A stretch of DNA of 64,000 bases from JAHEFU01 sp020440645 (GTDB lineage Bacteria; 4484-113; JAFGCY01). A program made the translations under genes and the position numbers. This document shows, piece after piece, positions 23,349 to 32,174 of the stretch (its first letter is position 1; each line of letters opens with the position of its first letter). The stretch covers positions 1-64,000 of the forward strand of contig JAGRNR010000011.1 of the NCBI GenBank assembly GCA_020440645.1. Direction: 5' to 3'. Below the pieces are notes generated by a model that was given only the letters and a program-made list of their open reading frames with translations, ran no database searches and had not been told where the DNA came from.

Positions 23349-26174
23349 GTGACCGGCTGGACCGCACGATTCCCCGGCATCTCCGCCGGGATACTTTTTG
23401 CTGGCGTGCTCGCCGCCATTCCAGGCTGCGGGACGACACAGCATGGCAACTCCCCTGCCGTTGACACTAATCGAGGCACTGCAAACTCACTCAGTCTTTC
23501 TGAGGCGATCGGGCAGACTGATGCACTGGCTGTCCCTGAAGGAGTGGACCAGGCCGTATTCCAGCAGCTGCAGGACGAGCTTGTGCGTGTGATGCAGGAG
23601 CAGGGGCAGGACCGCTTTGTCTCGGAGGCACCGCATAGCCAGTTCAGTGCCGTCAGTGACCTGGCAATCCGGCACAACGCGGATGGCAGTGCTGACCTTG
23701 ACTGGTCCTATCGCAACCAGGGAGATGGTGACCTTAACAGTGAGGTGAACATCGCGGATCTCACACCAATCGGCGTACACCTCAAGCGCAGGTTTGGCAG
23801 TCCTGAATGGCCCAGGGCCAGGAACACGGACAATGACCTGAATACTGAGGTCAATATATCGGATGTCACTCCGATAGGTGTGTATCTTCTCAATACCGTT
23901 TCAGGATACTGGCTGCAGCTTGCCGAGTCTGAACAGGGACCCTGGCAGAATGTAGTGCAGACGCCATTTTCCTCCAGTGCCATCAGTAGTGAGACTTTCC
24001 GGCGTGAATTCAGCTTTCACATCGACATGCCTGTGGATGGCAACTACTATCGCGTTTCGCCATACCATGGCGGCGACATAGGCATCCCCAGCAATCACGT
24101 CAAGGTCGATTCCTTCGTCCTTCCCGGCAAGCCGGAAAATGGCATTGCAACCCAGGGAACGATCAAGGATGCAGTCGATCTGGCCTGGGATGCAGTGGCG
24201 GATGTGCAGTTCTATGAGATCCAGCGCCGCACAGGTGAACTCGGGGCGTATGAGTTCCTTTCGGATACACCTGACAGCACAACCACGTTCACAGATGACA
24301 ACGTGGCGGAAGGAGAACATTACAGCTACATCGTACGTGGATGGAAGGACTACAAGAAGACGGATTTCTCCGACCAGTTCGAGGGCTGGCCCATGGAGAC
24401 TCCGCTTGCCCCGGAAAAACTGGTGGCATCAGATGGCACGAGTGCTGATTCCATCAGCCTGCAATGGGAGGCGGTTGGCAATGCGGATGAGTATGTCCTG
24501 TACCACGCCCTTGAGGAGACAGGGACATTCTCAGAAATCGCACGCACCAGCCAGCTTGAGTATGTTGACAGCGCAGCTGTTGCCGCCATGCAGAACTGGT
24601 ATTACGTAACCGCAGTCAATCAGGCAGGTGAATCGGCCCCGAGCAACACCGACAGTGGCTACATGCTGGGTGCCTTGCCCTATGTTGAATCGGTATCCCC
24701 GCTGTATGGCTTCAAGGGCACAGCAGTCCAGATGGCTGCCGTGACTGCCGGACCTGCGGTACTGGGCTGGAGCTGGGATTTCGGCGGTGCGGCATCCCCG
24801 GCAGGCAGTTCCGAGCAGTCACCACTGATCACGCTTGGTGAGCCGGGTACCTACAGCTGCAGCCTGACCCTGCAAGGCAGCTTCGACAGCACGCAGTACA
24901 ACTTCGAGTTTGAAGTACAGGGCTACGAATGGTCACACCACCTTGGCTCCCCTGACCCGGACACGCCATACAACATAGCAGCTGACAGCGCCGGGAATGT
25001 CTACATCATCGGCCGGGTGGCAGCGGGGCCCTTTGTTGCCAAGCTTGACCGGGGCGGGAAACTGATGTGGGCAAAGCACTTCTACACATCGCTTGATTCA
25101 CAGTGGATTTCAGGTTCGGTCACAGGCGACGGAGATGTTTACGTGGCAACAGCGCTTGCCAGGGGTTACAACGATGCACCGTCAAGTACGGGTGTGCTGA
25201 ACTTCAAGATTGACACGAATGGTGTATTGCAGTTCGCGCTTAACTTCGATGACGGTGATCCCGAGCTCCTGTGCCACCATCCAAGGACCGCGGTTGGGGC
25301 TGATGGCAGGTTCTGCGTTGCCTTCAGTTCTGCCAACGCTTCCTATGGCGATGTGCACCTGGTTACATATGTACTCTCTGCCAGCGGAAACATGGAATGG
25401 CTGGGATATTACGAGACACCAGCAGAATTCGTGCACGGCCGCTCCGTGGTGGATGCGGTGTTGCTTGACGGGTCCGGGAATGTCTATCTGACTGGAGATG
25501 AAGCCCACGTGGCAAAACTGGATCCAGTCGGCGATGTGTTGTGGTGCAAGGGCTGGGGAGACACCTCACAGGCACCGCACGAACACGGTTACTGCGTGAG
25601 GGTTGACATCTCCGGGAACGTGTATCTGTCAGGCGGTGCCGATTATTCGGAGGAACTTGGATATCAGCCCTTCCTTATCAAGTTCGATCCCGGCGGAAAC
25701 ATACTCTGGCAACGGTCCTTCAGCACGGGGCCGGAACAGATCACCAATGGAACAATCAGGTTCCAGCTGGATTCAAGTGGCAATGCCTATTGCCTGAATC
25801 CGCAGAAGGATGACAAGGACATTCCATCCTGCTTCTACATCGTTGATCCTGCCGGGTCACTGACAGGTGCCTGGTCATACACCGGGACCATCTTCAACAA
25901 CAAGCTGGTTGACATCGGTTACCTGGATGGCCGGATCCAGCTGATAGGTGAGACGCAGGAATTCAACGGGACCTGGCAAACCGCCTCCATGTCCATCCTG
26001 GAGCACAGCAAGGTGCTCGATGACCGTACCCTTACCCGCGTGGCGGAAGCAGGTTCGCTTGTGGACATTTCCATCGGTTCCAACCTGATTGACTATGTGG
26101 GAGAAATTGATGTGCCCGCTGGCCATTACGACCTGATCATGATCAGCAAGGAAATCAGCAGCCTGCCCCAGTAG
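23349..26174 (+). CDS. dockerin-like / FnIII / PKD / propeller lipoprotein, copy 1
   Basis: 941 aa. A hydrophobic N-terminus ends in AAIPGCG, a probable lipid attachment site with Pro at -2. A conserved helical stretch (VFQQLQDELVRV) follows. Residues about 124-180 hold two dockerin-like calcium loops, GDGDLNSEVNIADLTPIG and DNDLNTEVNISDVTPIG. Two fibronectin III-like domains (about 260-440), a PKD-like domain (SWDFGGAAS, about 440-527) and a propeller of repeats like DSAGNVYIIG and DISGNVYLSG (to the end) complete it. It is probably surface-attached and may bind carbohydrate or protein. The GTG start has GGAGAAGG upstream. Its closest relative is the next gene. Confidence 0.8.
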   Translation: MTGWTARFPGISAGILFAGVLAAIPGCGTTQHGNSPAVDTNRGTANSLSLSEAIGQTDALAVPEGVDQAVFQQLQDELVRVMQEQGQDRFVSEAPHSQFSAVSDLAIRHNADGSADLDWSYRNQGDGDLNSEVNIADLTPIGVHLKRRFGSPEWPRARNTDNDLNTEVNISDVTPIGVYLLNTVSGYWLQLAESEQGPWQNVVQTPFSSSAISSETFRREFSFHIDMPVDGNYYRVSPYHGGDIGIPSNHVKVDSFVLPGKPENGIATQGTIKDAVDLAWDAVADVQFYEIQRRTGELGAYEFLSDTPDSTTTFTDDNVAEGEHYSYIVRGWKDYKKTDFSDQFEGWPMETPLAPEKLVASDGTSADSISLQWEAVGNADEYVLYHALEETGTFSEIARTSQLEYVDSAAVAAMQNWYYVTAVNQAGESAPSNTDSGYMLGALPYVESVSPLYGFKGTAVQMAAVTAGPAVLGWSWDFGGAASPAGSSEQSPLITLGEPGTYSCSLTLQGSFDSTQYNFEFEVQGYEWSHHLGSPDPDTPYNIAADSAGNVYIIGRVAAGPFVAKLDRGGKLMWAKHFYTSLDSQWISGSVTGDGDVYVATALARGYNDAPSSTGVLNFKIDTNGVLQFALNFDDGDPELLCHHPRTAVGADGRFCVAFSSANASYGDVHLVTYVLSASGNMEWLGYYETPAEFVHGRSVVDAVLLDGSGNVYLTGDEAHVAKLDPVGDVLWCKGWGDTSQAPHEHGYCVRVDISGNVYLSGGADYSEELGYQPFLIKFDPGGNILWQRSFSTGPEQITNGTIRFQLDSSGNAYCLNPQKDDKDIPSCFYIVDPAGSLTGAWSYTGTIFNNKLVDIGYLDGRIQLIGETQEFNGTWQTASMSILEHSKVLDDRTLTRVAEAGSLVDISIGSNLIDYVGEIDVPAGHYDLIMISKEISSLPQ

Positions 26175-26322
26175 GGTCTGAAGCTGGAACCTGCCGGGAT
26201 CGCCGCTGTTGCAGCCGCATCCCTGCAGCATGTACTGGAGAGGAACCCCGGCTGACAGTCTCATTTGTTACCAGCTGTTTCCGGAATGTACTGCATGTCA
26301 GCCCGCATCCAGACTGCAAAAC

Positions 26323-26351
26323 TTGCATATTGAGACACGCCGCCTTATACT
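26323..26351 (+). promoter_or_regulatory. sigma70-like promoter of the second dockerin-like lipoprotein
   Basis: TTGCAT (26323-26328), a 17-base spacer, then TATACT (26346-26351) followed by CAG. The leader is about 50 nt and ends in CTGGAGTAGG, closely matching the leader end of copy 1. Confidence 0.7.
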
Positions 26352-26406
26352 CAGTTAAAGCCCCCGTGAAATTCGCATCGAAATCACATCAACTGGAGTA
26401 GGACAC

Positions 26407-29229
26407 GTGACTGGTTGGACTGGGAAACTGCCCGGCATTCTTGCCGGGATGATTGTTGTTGGCCTGCTTGCGGCCGGATCCGGCTGTGGCAGCACGATGC
26501 AGGGCGATACTCCCGCGCTGGACAGCTCAAGAGGCACTGCACGCGCAGTGAGCCTTGGAGAGGCAATCCAGCAAGTGGATGCCCTGCCGGCGCCGGAGGG
26601 TGTCAATCCCGCCTTGTTCCAGCAGCTGCAGGATGAGCTTGTGCGGGTGCTGCAGGCCCAGGGGGTGGAGCGCTTCGTGTCCGATGCCCCGCAGAGCCAG
26701 GGCAGCGCGGTCAATGACCTGATGATCACGAACAACCAGGACGGCAGTGCTGACCTGGCCTGGACCTACCGCAACCAGGGCGACGGCGACCTCAACAGTG
26801 AAGTGAACATCGCGGACCTGACACCGATCGGCATCCACCTCGGCAAGTCCGGGGCCAGTGCCGACTGGAACAAGGCACGGAACACGGACAACGACGGCAA
26901 CAACGAGGTGAACATCTCGGACATCACGCCGATCGGCAGCAACTTCCTCAAGAAGGTGCAGGGCTACTGGATCCAGCGCGCAGTCAACCCGGACAGCACC
27001 TGGAACCTCGTCAGCCAGGTGGTGTTCGCCGACAGCAGCATCAACAGCGAGAGCTTCCAGCGCGACTTCACATTCCACCTGAATGTGCCGGCCGACGGTC
27101 AGTACTACCGTGTGGCTCCCTATGATGGCAGCAGCATCGGCATCCCAAGTAACTTCGTGCAGGCTGAGTCCTTCACGCTGCCCGGCAAGCCCGGCAATGT
27201 GAGCGCCACCCAGGGCACCCTGCTGGAGCAGGTCGACCTGAGCTGGGACCCGGTGGCGGATGCCGAGTACTACGAGATCCAGCGCCGCACCGGCACGCTC
27301 GGATCGTTTGAGCACCTGTTCGACTCCGCCGACGCCACGACGGGTTACAGTAACACGGATGTGGTCACCGGCCAGCACTACTTCTATATCGTGCGCGGCT
27401 GGCAGGGGGAGAAGAAGACTGACTTCTCAATCCAGTTCGAGGGCTGGCCGCTGGACAGGCCGGCGATGCCCACCAACCTGATGGCGAGCGACGGCACCAG
27501 CCCGGACCATGTGAGCGTCAGCTGGGATGCAGCAGATGGGGCGGATGAGTACGTGCTCTACCACAGCCTTGAGGAGAACGGTACATACACGGAGCTCCTG
27601 CGCACGACTGAGCTGAGCTACGACGACACGGCCGCCGCACTCGAATCCCTCAACTGGTACTACGTAACTGCCAGCAACACCGCCGGTGAATCCAATCCGA
27701 GCAACAAGGACAGCGGCTACCGCGACGGCGCTGTGCCGGTGATTGACAGTGTCAGCCCGCTGGCTGGCCTGAGTGGCGACAGCATCCAGATGCTGGCCGT
27801 AACCAGTGGCGCAAGCGTCAACGGTTACAGCTGGGACTTCGGCGGTGGCGCCACACCGGATACAAGTACCGATGAATCACCGATGATCACGCTTGGTGCT
27901 CCGGGAGTGTACGACTGCAGCCTGACGGTGGATGGCAACCTCGACAGCGATACCTTCGACTTCCAGCTGACGGTGACGACTGATGAATGGGTGCATACCA
28001 TCGGCGGTGCAACTGATGATGACGGCTTCACGGTAGGCACGGACAGCAGCGGCAACGTCTACGTTATCGGAAGGACCGATTACCCAACGGTTGCCAAGTT
28101 CAGTCCGGCTGGCCAGGTGATCTGGGCGCGGAAGTATGAGACCGGGCGTGACTTCGAGGTGGTCTCAGGCAAGGTGGATGCCAGCGGAAACGTTTTCGTG
28201 GCTGCCGGACTGGGAGACCGTTCCACGTTGGTTCCCAGTGAGGGCGTGCTGGTTTTCGGAATTGACACCGATGGCAACCTGATTTATGAACGCCTGTTGG
28301 AAGACGGTGGAGCACTGAATACATTCCACAACCCGCGTACCGCGCTGGATGGCAGCGGAAACTTCTATGTGGTGTTCTCGCTCTGGGATGAGATCGAGAT
28401 CAAGCTGACCAACATGGTTGTCTACAAGCTGCAGCCGAATGGAACGGTGATCTGGAACAAGTACTACGTCGCGGATTTCATGGATGTCGGGCATTCCAAC
28501 AAGCATGCCGAAGGCATCACCGCAGATGCAGCTGGCAACCTCTATGCTGCTGGCAACGAGGCCTGCGTGGTCAAGATCGCCAGCAATGGAGACGTTGACT
28601 GGTGCAAGGGCTGGGGTGATGGAGCCAGCATCATCCATGAGCATGGCTACAACGTGGCCGTTGACGGGAATGGTGACGTGTTCCTCTCCGGTGGTGCAAA
28701 TACCCTCGGTGACTACCAGCCTTTCATCGTCAAGTTCCAGAGTGACGGCACCGTCCTCTGGCAGAAGGGATATTCCGTAGTGGCCGGCGCAACAAGTGGG
28801 CACATCACACATCTCTACGTTGACGTGGCAGGAAATGTCTATGGCCTCAACCCGCACCTCGCGGATGAGGGACTGGGAGCCGCTTCCCGATTCTATGCAG
28901 TGGATCCTTCCGGGACGTCAATCGGTACATGGGAATACACACCCCGTTCTGATAACCTGATCGTGGACATGATCGCAGTGAATGACAGGTTCATGTTTGC
29001 CGGGACAGGCAAGAACATCGATGGCAGCTGGTCCAAGATCAATGAAACCGTGGACGACTACTCTCTATCGCTTGACGACAGGACAGTGACCATCGCTCCC
29101 ACCACGGGGTCGAGTACTAACAACAATGAAGGCAATCTTATCCCTTACACGGACTTTGAACTGGATTCCAGTGGAACGGATACTGACCTGCTGGTTATGA
29201 GTCTTCGGACAACGAGCCTGCCTGAGTAA
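26407..29229 (+). CDS. dockerin-like / FnIII / PKD / propeller lipoprotein, copy 2
   Basis: 940 aa, collinear with the previous gene along its whole length. The same order is present: lipoprotein-like signal (LLAAGSGCG), helical VNPALFQQLQDELVRV, dockerin-like pair (GDGDLNSEVNIADLTPIG and DNDGNNEVNISDITPIG), two FnIII-like domains, PKD-like SWDFGGGATP and propeller repeats (DSSGNVYVIG, DASGNVFVAAG). The first half is more similar to copy 1 than the propeller. It has its own promoter and GTG start, so the pair is two transcription units, not an operon. It is an old tandem duplication, judging by many synonymous differences. A strong terminator follows. Confidence 0.8.
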   Translation: MTGWTGKLPGILAGMIVVGLLAAGSGCGSTMQGDTPALDSSRGTARAVSLGEAIQQVDALPAPEGVNPALFQQLQDELVRVLQAQGVERFVSDAPQSQGSAVNDLMITNNQDGSADLAWTYRNQGDGDLNSEVNIADLTPIGIHLGKSGASADWNKARNTDNDGNNEVNISDITPIGSNFLKKVQGYWIQRAVNPDSTWNLVSQVVFADSSINSESFQRDFTFHLNVPADGQYYRVAPYDGSSIGIPSNFVQAESFTLPGKPGNVSATQGTLLEQVDLSWDPVADAEYYEIQRRTGTLGSFEHLFDSADATTGYSNTDVVTGQHYFYIVRGWQGEKKTDFSIQFEGWPLDRPAMPTNLMASDGTSPDHVSVSWDAADGADEYVLYHSLEENGTYTELLRTTELSYDDTAAALESLNWYYVTASNTAGESNPSNKDSGYRDGAVPVIDSVSPLAGLSGDSIQMLAVTSGASVNGYSWDFGGGATPDTSTDESPMITLGAPGVYDCSLTVDGNLDSDTFDFQLTVTTDEWVHTIGGATDDDGFTVGTDSSGNVYVIGRTDYPTVAKFSPAGQVIWARKYETGRDFEVVSGKVDASGNVFVAAGLGDRSTLVPSEGVLVFGIDTDGNLIYERLLEDGGALNTFHNPRTALDGSGNFYVVFSLWDEIEIKLTNMVVYKLQPNGTVIWNKYYVADFMDVGHSNKHAEGITADAAGNLYAAGNEACVVKIASNGDVDWCKGWGDGASIIHEHGYNVAVDGNGDVFLSGGANTLGDYQPFIVKFQSDGTVLWQKGYSVVAGATSGHITHLYVDVAGNVYGLNPHLADEGLGAASRFYAVDPSGTSIGTWEYTPRSDNLIVDMIAVNDRFMFAGTGKNIDGSWSKINETVDDYSLSLDDRTVTIAPTTGSSTNNNEGNLIPYTDFELDSSGTDTDLLVMSLRTTSLPE

Positions 29230-29271
29230 CATCGCAAATCAATTACAGCGTTTGGCTGTGGATGGGACTGG

Positions 29272-29310
29272 ACACCCGCCTGGGAGACACGTCAGGCGGG
29301 TGTTTCCGTT
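29272..29310 (+). terminator. terminator after the second dockerin-like lipoprotein
   Basis: ACACCCGCCTG and CAGGCGGGTGT form an 11-bp perfect stem with a 10-base loop, followed by TTCCGTTT. The right arm overlaps the 3' end of the convergent hydrolase gene. Confidence 0.75.
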
Positions 29311-32138
29311 TCCAGCCTGATCTTCAGTGAGTCATGCTCACCCTTCAGGCTGAACAGCCAGCGGCCATTGCTCCAGCCGACGGTGTCCTCCGGCAGACCG
29401 GTCTTCATCGAGACGATGTTGCCAAGTGAGCCCTGGGCCAGCCCGAAGCGCTGCGGCTTGCCGCGGAACCTCACGTCGATCTTCAGCCTGTTGCCATTTC
29501 GGCGGTAGCGCACCTCGCGGATGCGCGTCGGCAGGTTGGAGATGCGCAGGTGGTCCATCCCCGGCGGCAGGTGCGGGATCAGCATCAGGTCGTGCACCCC
29601 GGCGAACCAGCGGATCACCAGGTGGTTGACCATCGCCTGCCAGGAGTAGTCCGGGCAGCCCATCCCCGTGCCGCTGTGCGGGTCGTACATCTCGTAGGAG
29701 TAGGGCAGGCCCTGGCGGATCAGCATTGCACGGGTCTTCTCCCACAGCTTGAACGCCGCGGCATGCTCGCCCTGGTTCAGCAGGCCGGTGATCGTGAAGT
29801 AGTTCACCTGCAGCCAGACCGGGCCGTTCCAGCCCCAGCCATGCGGGCTGTAGGCTTCATCGCACATCGCAAGGCTCGGCACCGGCTGCTCGCTGGCGAA
29901 CACGTGCTCATCATTCAGCGCATTGACGACATGCTCTGTCGGCCGCCGCTCGGACAGCACGAGATCAAACATTGAACTGGCGGCGATCCGCCGGCGGAAC
30001 TCGTCGCCCTCTCTGCCATCGCCCGCGAGGTCATAGTGCCATTTGTCATTGTCACACCAGTAGCTTGACAGCGACTTGAGTGTCAGGTCGCGGCGTTCCT
30101 TGATGTTGCGGATGTATGACGCATCCTCCGGTGTGTACTTCACGGCAGCCTTGACGAGGAAGTCACGCAGTTGCAGGCAGTGCACCTGAACGTCGAAGGG
30201 CCGCGCCGGCACCGGGTAGTGGCGCACTGAGTCATCCCAGCCGCTCTCATCGCCGTGCCAAAGCACGAAGCGCCCCTCGCTGTCACTGCGGCGCTGCCAG
30301 AGCCACAGCTCGTAGGCCTTCATTCCCGGCAGGATGTCCTGCATGAACTCGTCCGTGCCCGGCAGGCGCATCGCCATCAGCTCATGTGCGGCAGCGCCGA
30401 TCAGCGGTGTCTGGGTTTTCTCATTGCCAATCATCAGGCCGGTGCTGCGGCCGTTGGCCATGCCGTTGCCACTGAGCTTCGCATTCAGCAGCAGGCGCGC
30501 CTCGCCGAGGCTGGAGCAGATGCTCGTGAAGCGGTCCAGCCGCACCGTGCGCAGTACGCGGCTCAGGGTCTCGCCATGTACGGCGATGGCAACCGGCATC
30601 TTCTCATCCAGTGCCTGCTTGATCATTGCCACCATCCGGCCGAGTTCCGCCGAGTTGAGCATCGGAGCCGCGCCGAGGTTGATGATCAGTCCGTCGTAGC
30701 CGCTGCCCAGCCTGAGCAGGCCATCCAGCTGGCTGGCTTCCAGTTCCAGCAGGCGGGCCTGGCGTGCGCGGCCGCTGTCCGGCGGAAGCTCGGGTCCATC
30801 GCCCTGCCTGCGGTAGTAACTGAGCTGGGACTCGAAGGGATGCCCCAGTTCGCGGTAGTCCTCCAGCTGCGGTTCCACATATGAGGCATAGCCACTGCCC
30901 TGCGGGGCAAGGTAGCCTTCCACGTCCTCATGGAACACCATGCGGTAGTTGCTGCCGCTGCAGACCGGCACATAGCCGTTGGGGTACTGCATGGCAAGCA
31001 CGCTGCGCAGGCTGTCGCGCGCCACTTCGCTGTCCTGCAGCCACATCTCTCCCAGCACATGGAAGTAGCTGTCCCAGATCCAGCTGCCCCAGTACATGTA
31101 CTTGCTCGGCGCGCTGTACTCGACCGGCAGCAGGCGCCCGCCGCTTGTACGGTTGGCGCGCAGCACGTACCAGACGTAGTACCAGTAGCGCTCCAGCTCA
31201 GAGTCGCTGCATTCGATCTGCGGCACCTCACGGCGCAGGTAGCGCTTCCAGCTGCGCTTCTGCCTGGCCAGTTCGTCCGCCGGGGGCGTGCTGTCAGATG
31301 TGCGCGCATGCCCGCTGCGCAGGTCGCCTTCCTCGTCGTCAGTGTGGTAGTCCGTGCGCAGGGTCAGCTCCAGTGAGTCGCCGGCGGCGATCGCGAGGCG
31401 CACCGTAATGTAGTAGTGCGGGGCAGGGGAGCTGAAGCTGATCGGGTCGGCACCGACGGGGTAGCGCCCGCCGGTCTGGCCGAGCCGCATGCGGATGTCG
31501 GCCGCCGGTCCGTGCTCACGCCACTGGGCGCGGATGTCCTGTTCGCTGTTGCCAAAGCCGGCGCCGGCTGGCAGCGCACCTTCCGGCAATTCCAGCCAGA
31601 TGCGCTGGATGGAGTTGATCGTGCCGATTCCTTCGAAGCTGTGGGGCTGGGTGATCGTTGCCAGCGAGAGCGGGCGGTCGATCGCGACCTCCACCTTAGG
31701 CTTCTCAAGTTCTTTCCAGTAATCAAAGAATGGCCACTGCTCGACGCTGCCATAAAAGCAGGCCAGCAGCTCGCGGTCCTCATCTCCCGTGTTGCTGATG
31801 CGCATCCGGCTGTTCAGGCCGCAGCGTTCGGCGTAGCGTTGCTCACTGACCAGGATGCTGCCAGCTTCATATCCAGCGCTGGCGCGTCCGGGGGCCCAGC
31901 GGGAGGTGGTTTCGCGCAGGGCCAGCGGACGCTGCGGGTCGTCGGCATCGAACAGTTCCAGCACGGCCACCGCCGGCCGGTAGCAGGAGAACAGCGAGCC
32001 GATGCGGTTCCAGAACATCGCCTGGCGCAGGCCCGGGCCGCTGCCCCAGCCGAGGCTGATCCCACCAGGGAAGGTGATGGTGGTCTTGTACTGCTGGCGG
32101 CACAGTGCGTAGCCGTCCCTGCTGCGCTTATCGGGCAT
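29292..32138 (-). CDS. (alpha/alpha)6-barrel glycoside hydrolase, GH63/GH37-like
   Basis: 948 aa without signal peptide. A long N-terminal beta-sandwich region (1-310) precedes the helical barrel. The barrel holds WGSWIWDSYFHVLGEMWL, whose WDS matches the catalytic acid region of GH63/GH15-type enzymes, and HGWGWNGPVWLQVNYF near the base position. It likely cleaves an alpha-linked oligosaccharide in the cytoplasm; substrate unknown. It shares fold and some motifs with the hydrolase at 20832, and the two flank the lipoprotein pair. TAAACT lies seven bases before the ATG, so the mRNA is predicted to be leaderless. Confidence 0.78.
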   Translation of the reverse strand: MPDKRSRDGYALCRQQYKTTITFPGGISLGWGSGPGLRQAMFWNRIGSLFSCYRPAVAVLELFDADDPQRPLALRETTSRWAPGRASAGYEAGSILVSEQRYAERCGLNSRMRISNTGDEDRELLACFYGSVEQWPFFDYWKELEKPKVEVAIDRPLSLATITQPHSFEGIGTINSIQRIWLELPEGALPAGAGFGNSEQDIRAQWREHGPAADIRMRLGQTGGRYPVGADPISFSSPAPHYYITVRLAIAAGDSLELTLRTDYHTDDEEGDLRSGHARTSDSTPPADELARQKRSWKRYLRREVPQIECSDSELERYWYYVWYVLRANRTSGGRLLPVEYSAPSKYMYWGSWIWDSYFHVLGEMWLQDSEVARDSLRSVLAMQYPNGYVPVCSGSNYRMVFHEDVEGYLAPQGSGYASYVEPQLEDYRELGHPFESQLSYYRRQGDGPELPPDSGRARQARLLELEASQLDGLLRLGSGYDGLIINLGAAPMLNSAELGRMVAMIKQALDEKMPVAIAVHGETLSRVLRTVRLDRFTSICSSLGEARLLLNAKLSGNGMANGRSTGLMIGNEKTQTPLIGAAAHELMAMRLPGTDEFMQDILPGMKAYELWLWQRRSDSEGRFVLWHGDESGWDDSVRHYPVPARPFDVQVHCLQLRDFLVKAAVKYTPEDASYIRNIKERRDLTLKSLSSYWCDNDKWHYDLAGDGREGDEFRRRIAASSMFDLVLSERRPTEHVVNALNDEHVFASEQPVPSLAMCDEAYSPHGWGWNGPVWLQVNYFTITGLLNQGEHAAAFKLWEKTRAMLIRQGLPYSYEMYDPHSGTGMGCPDYSWQAMVNHLVIRWFAGVHDLMLIPHLPPGMDHLRISNLPTRIREVRYRRNGNRLKIDVRFRGKPQRFGLAQGSLGNIVSMKTGLPEDTVGWSNGRWLFSLKGEHDSLKIRLETETPA

Positions 32139-32174
32139 AGTCCCAAGTTTAGCAGCGACGGCTACGCCTTATCG

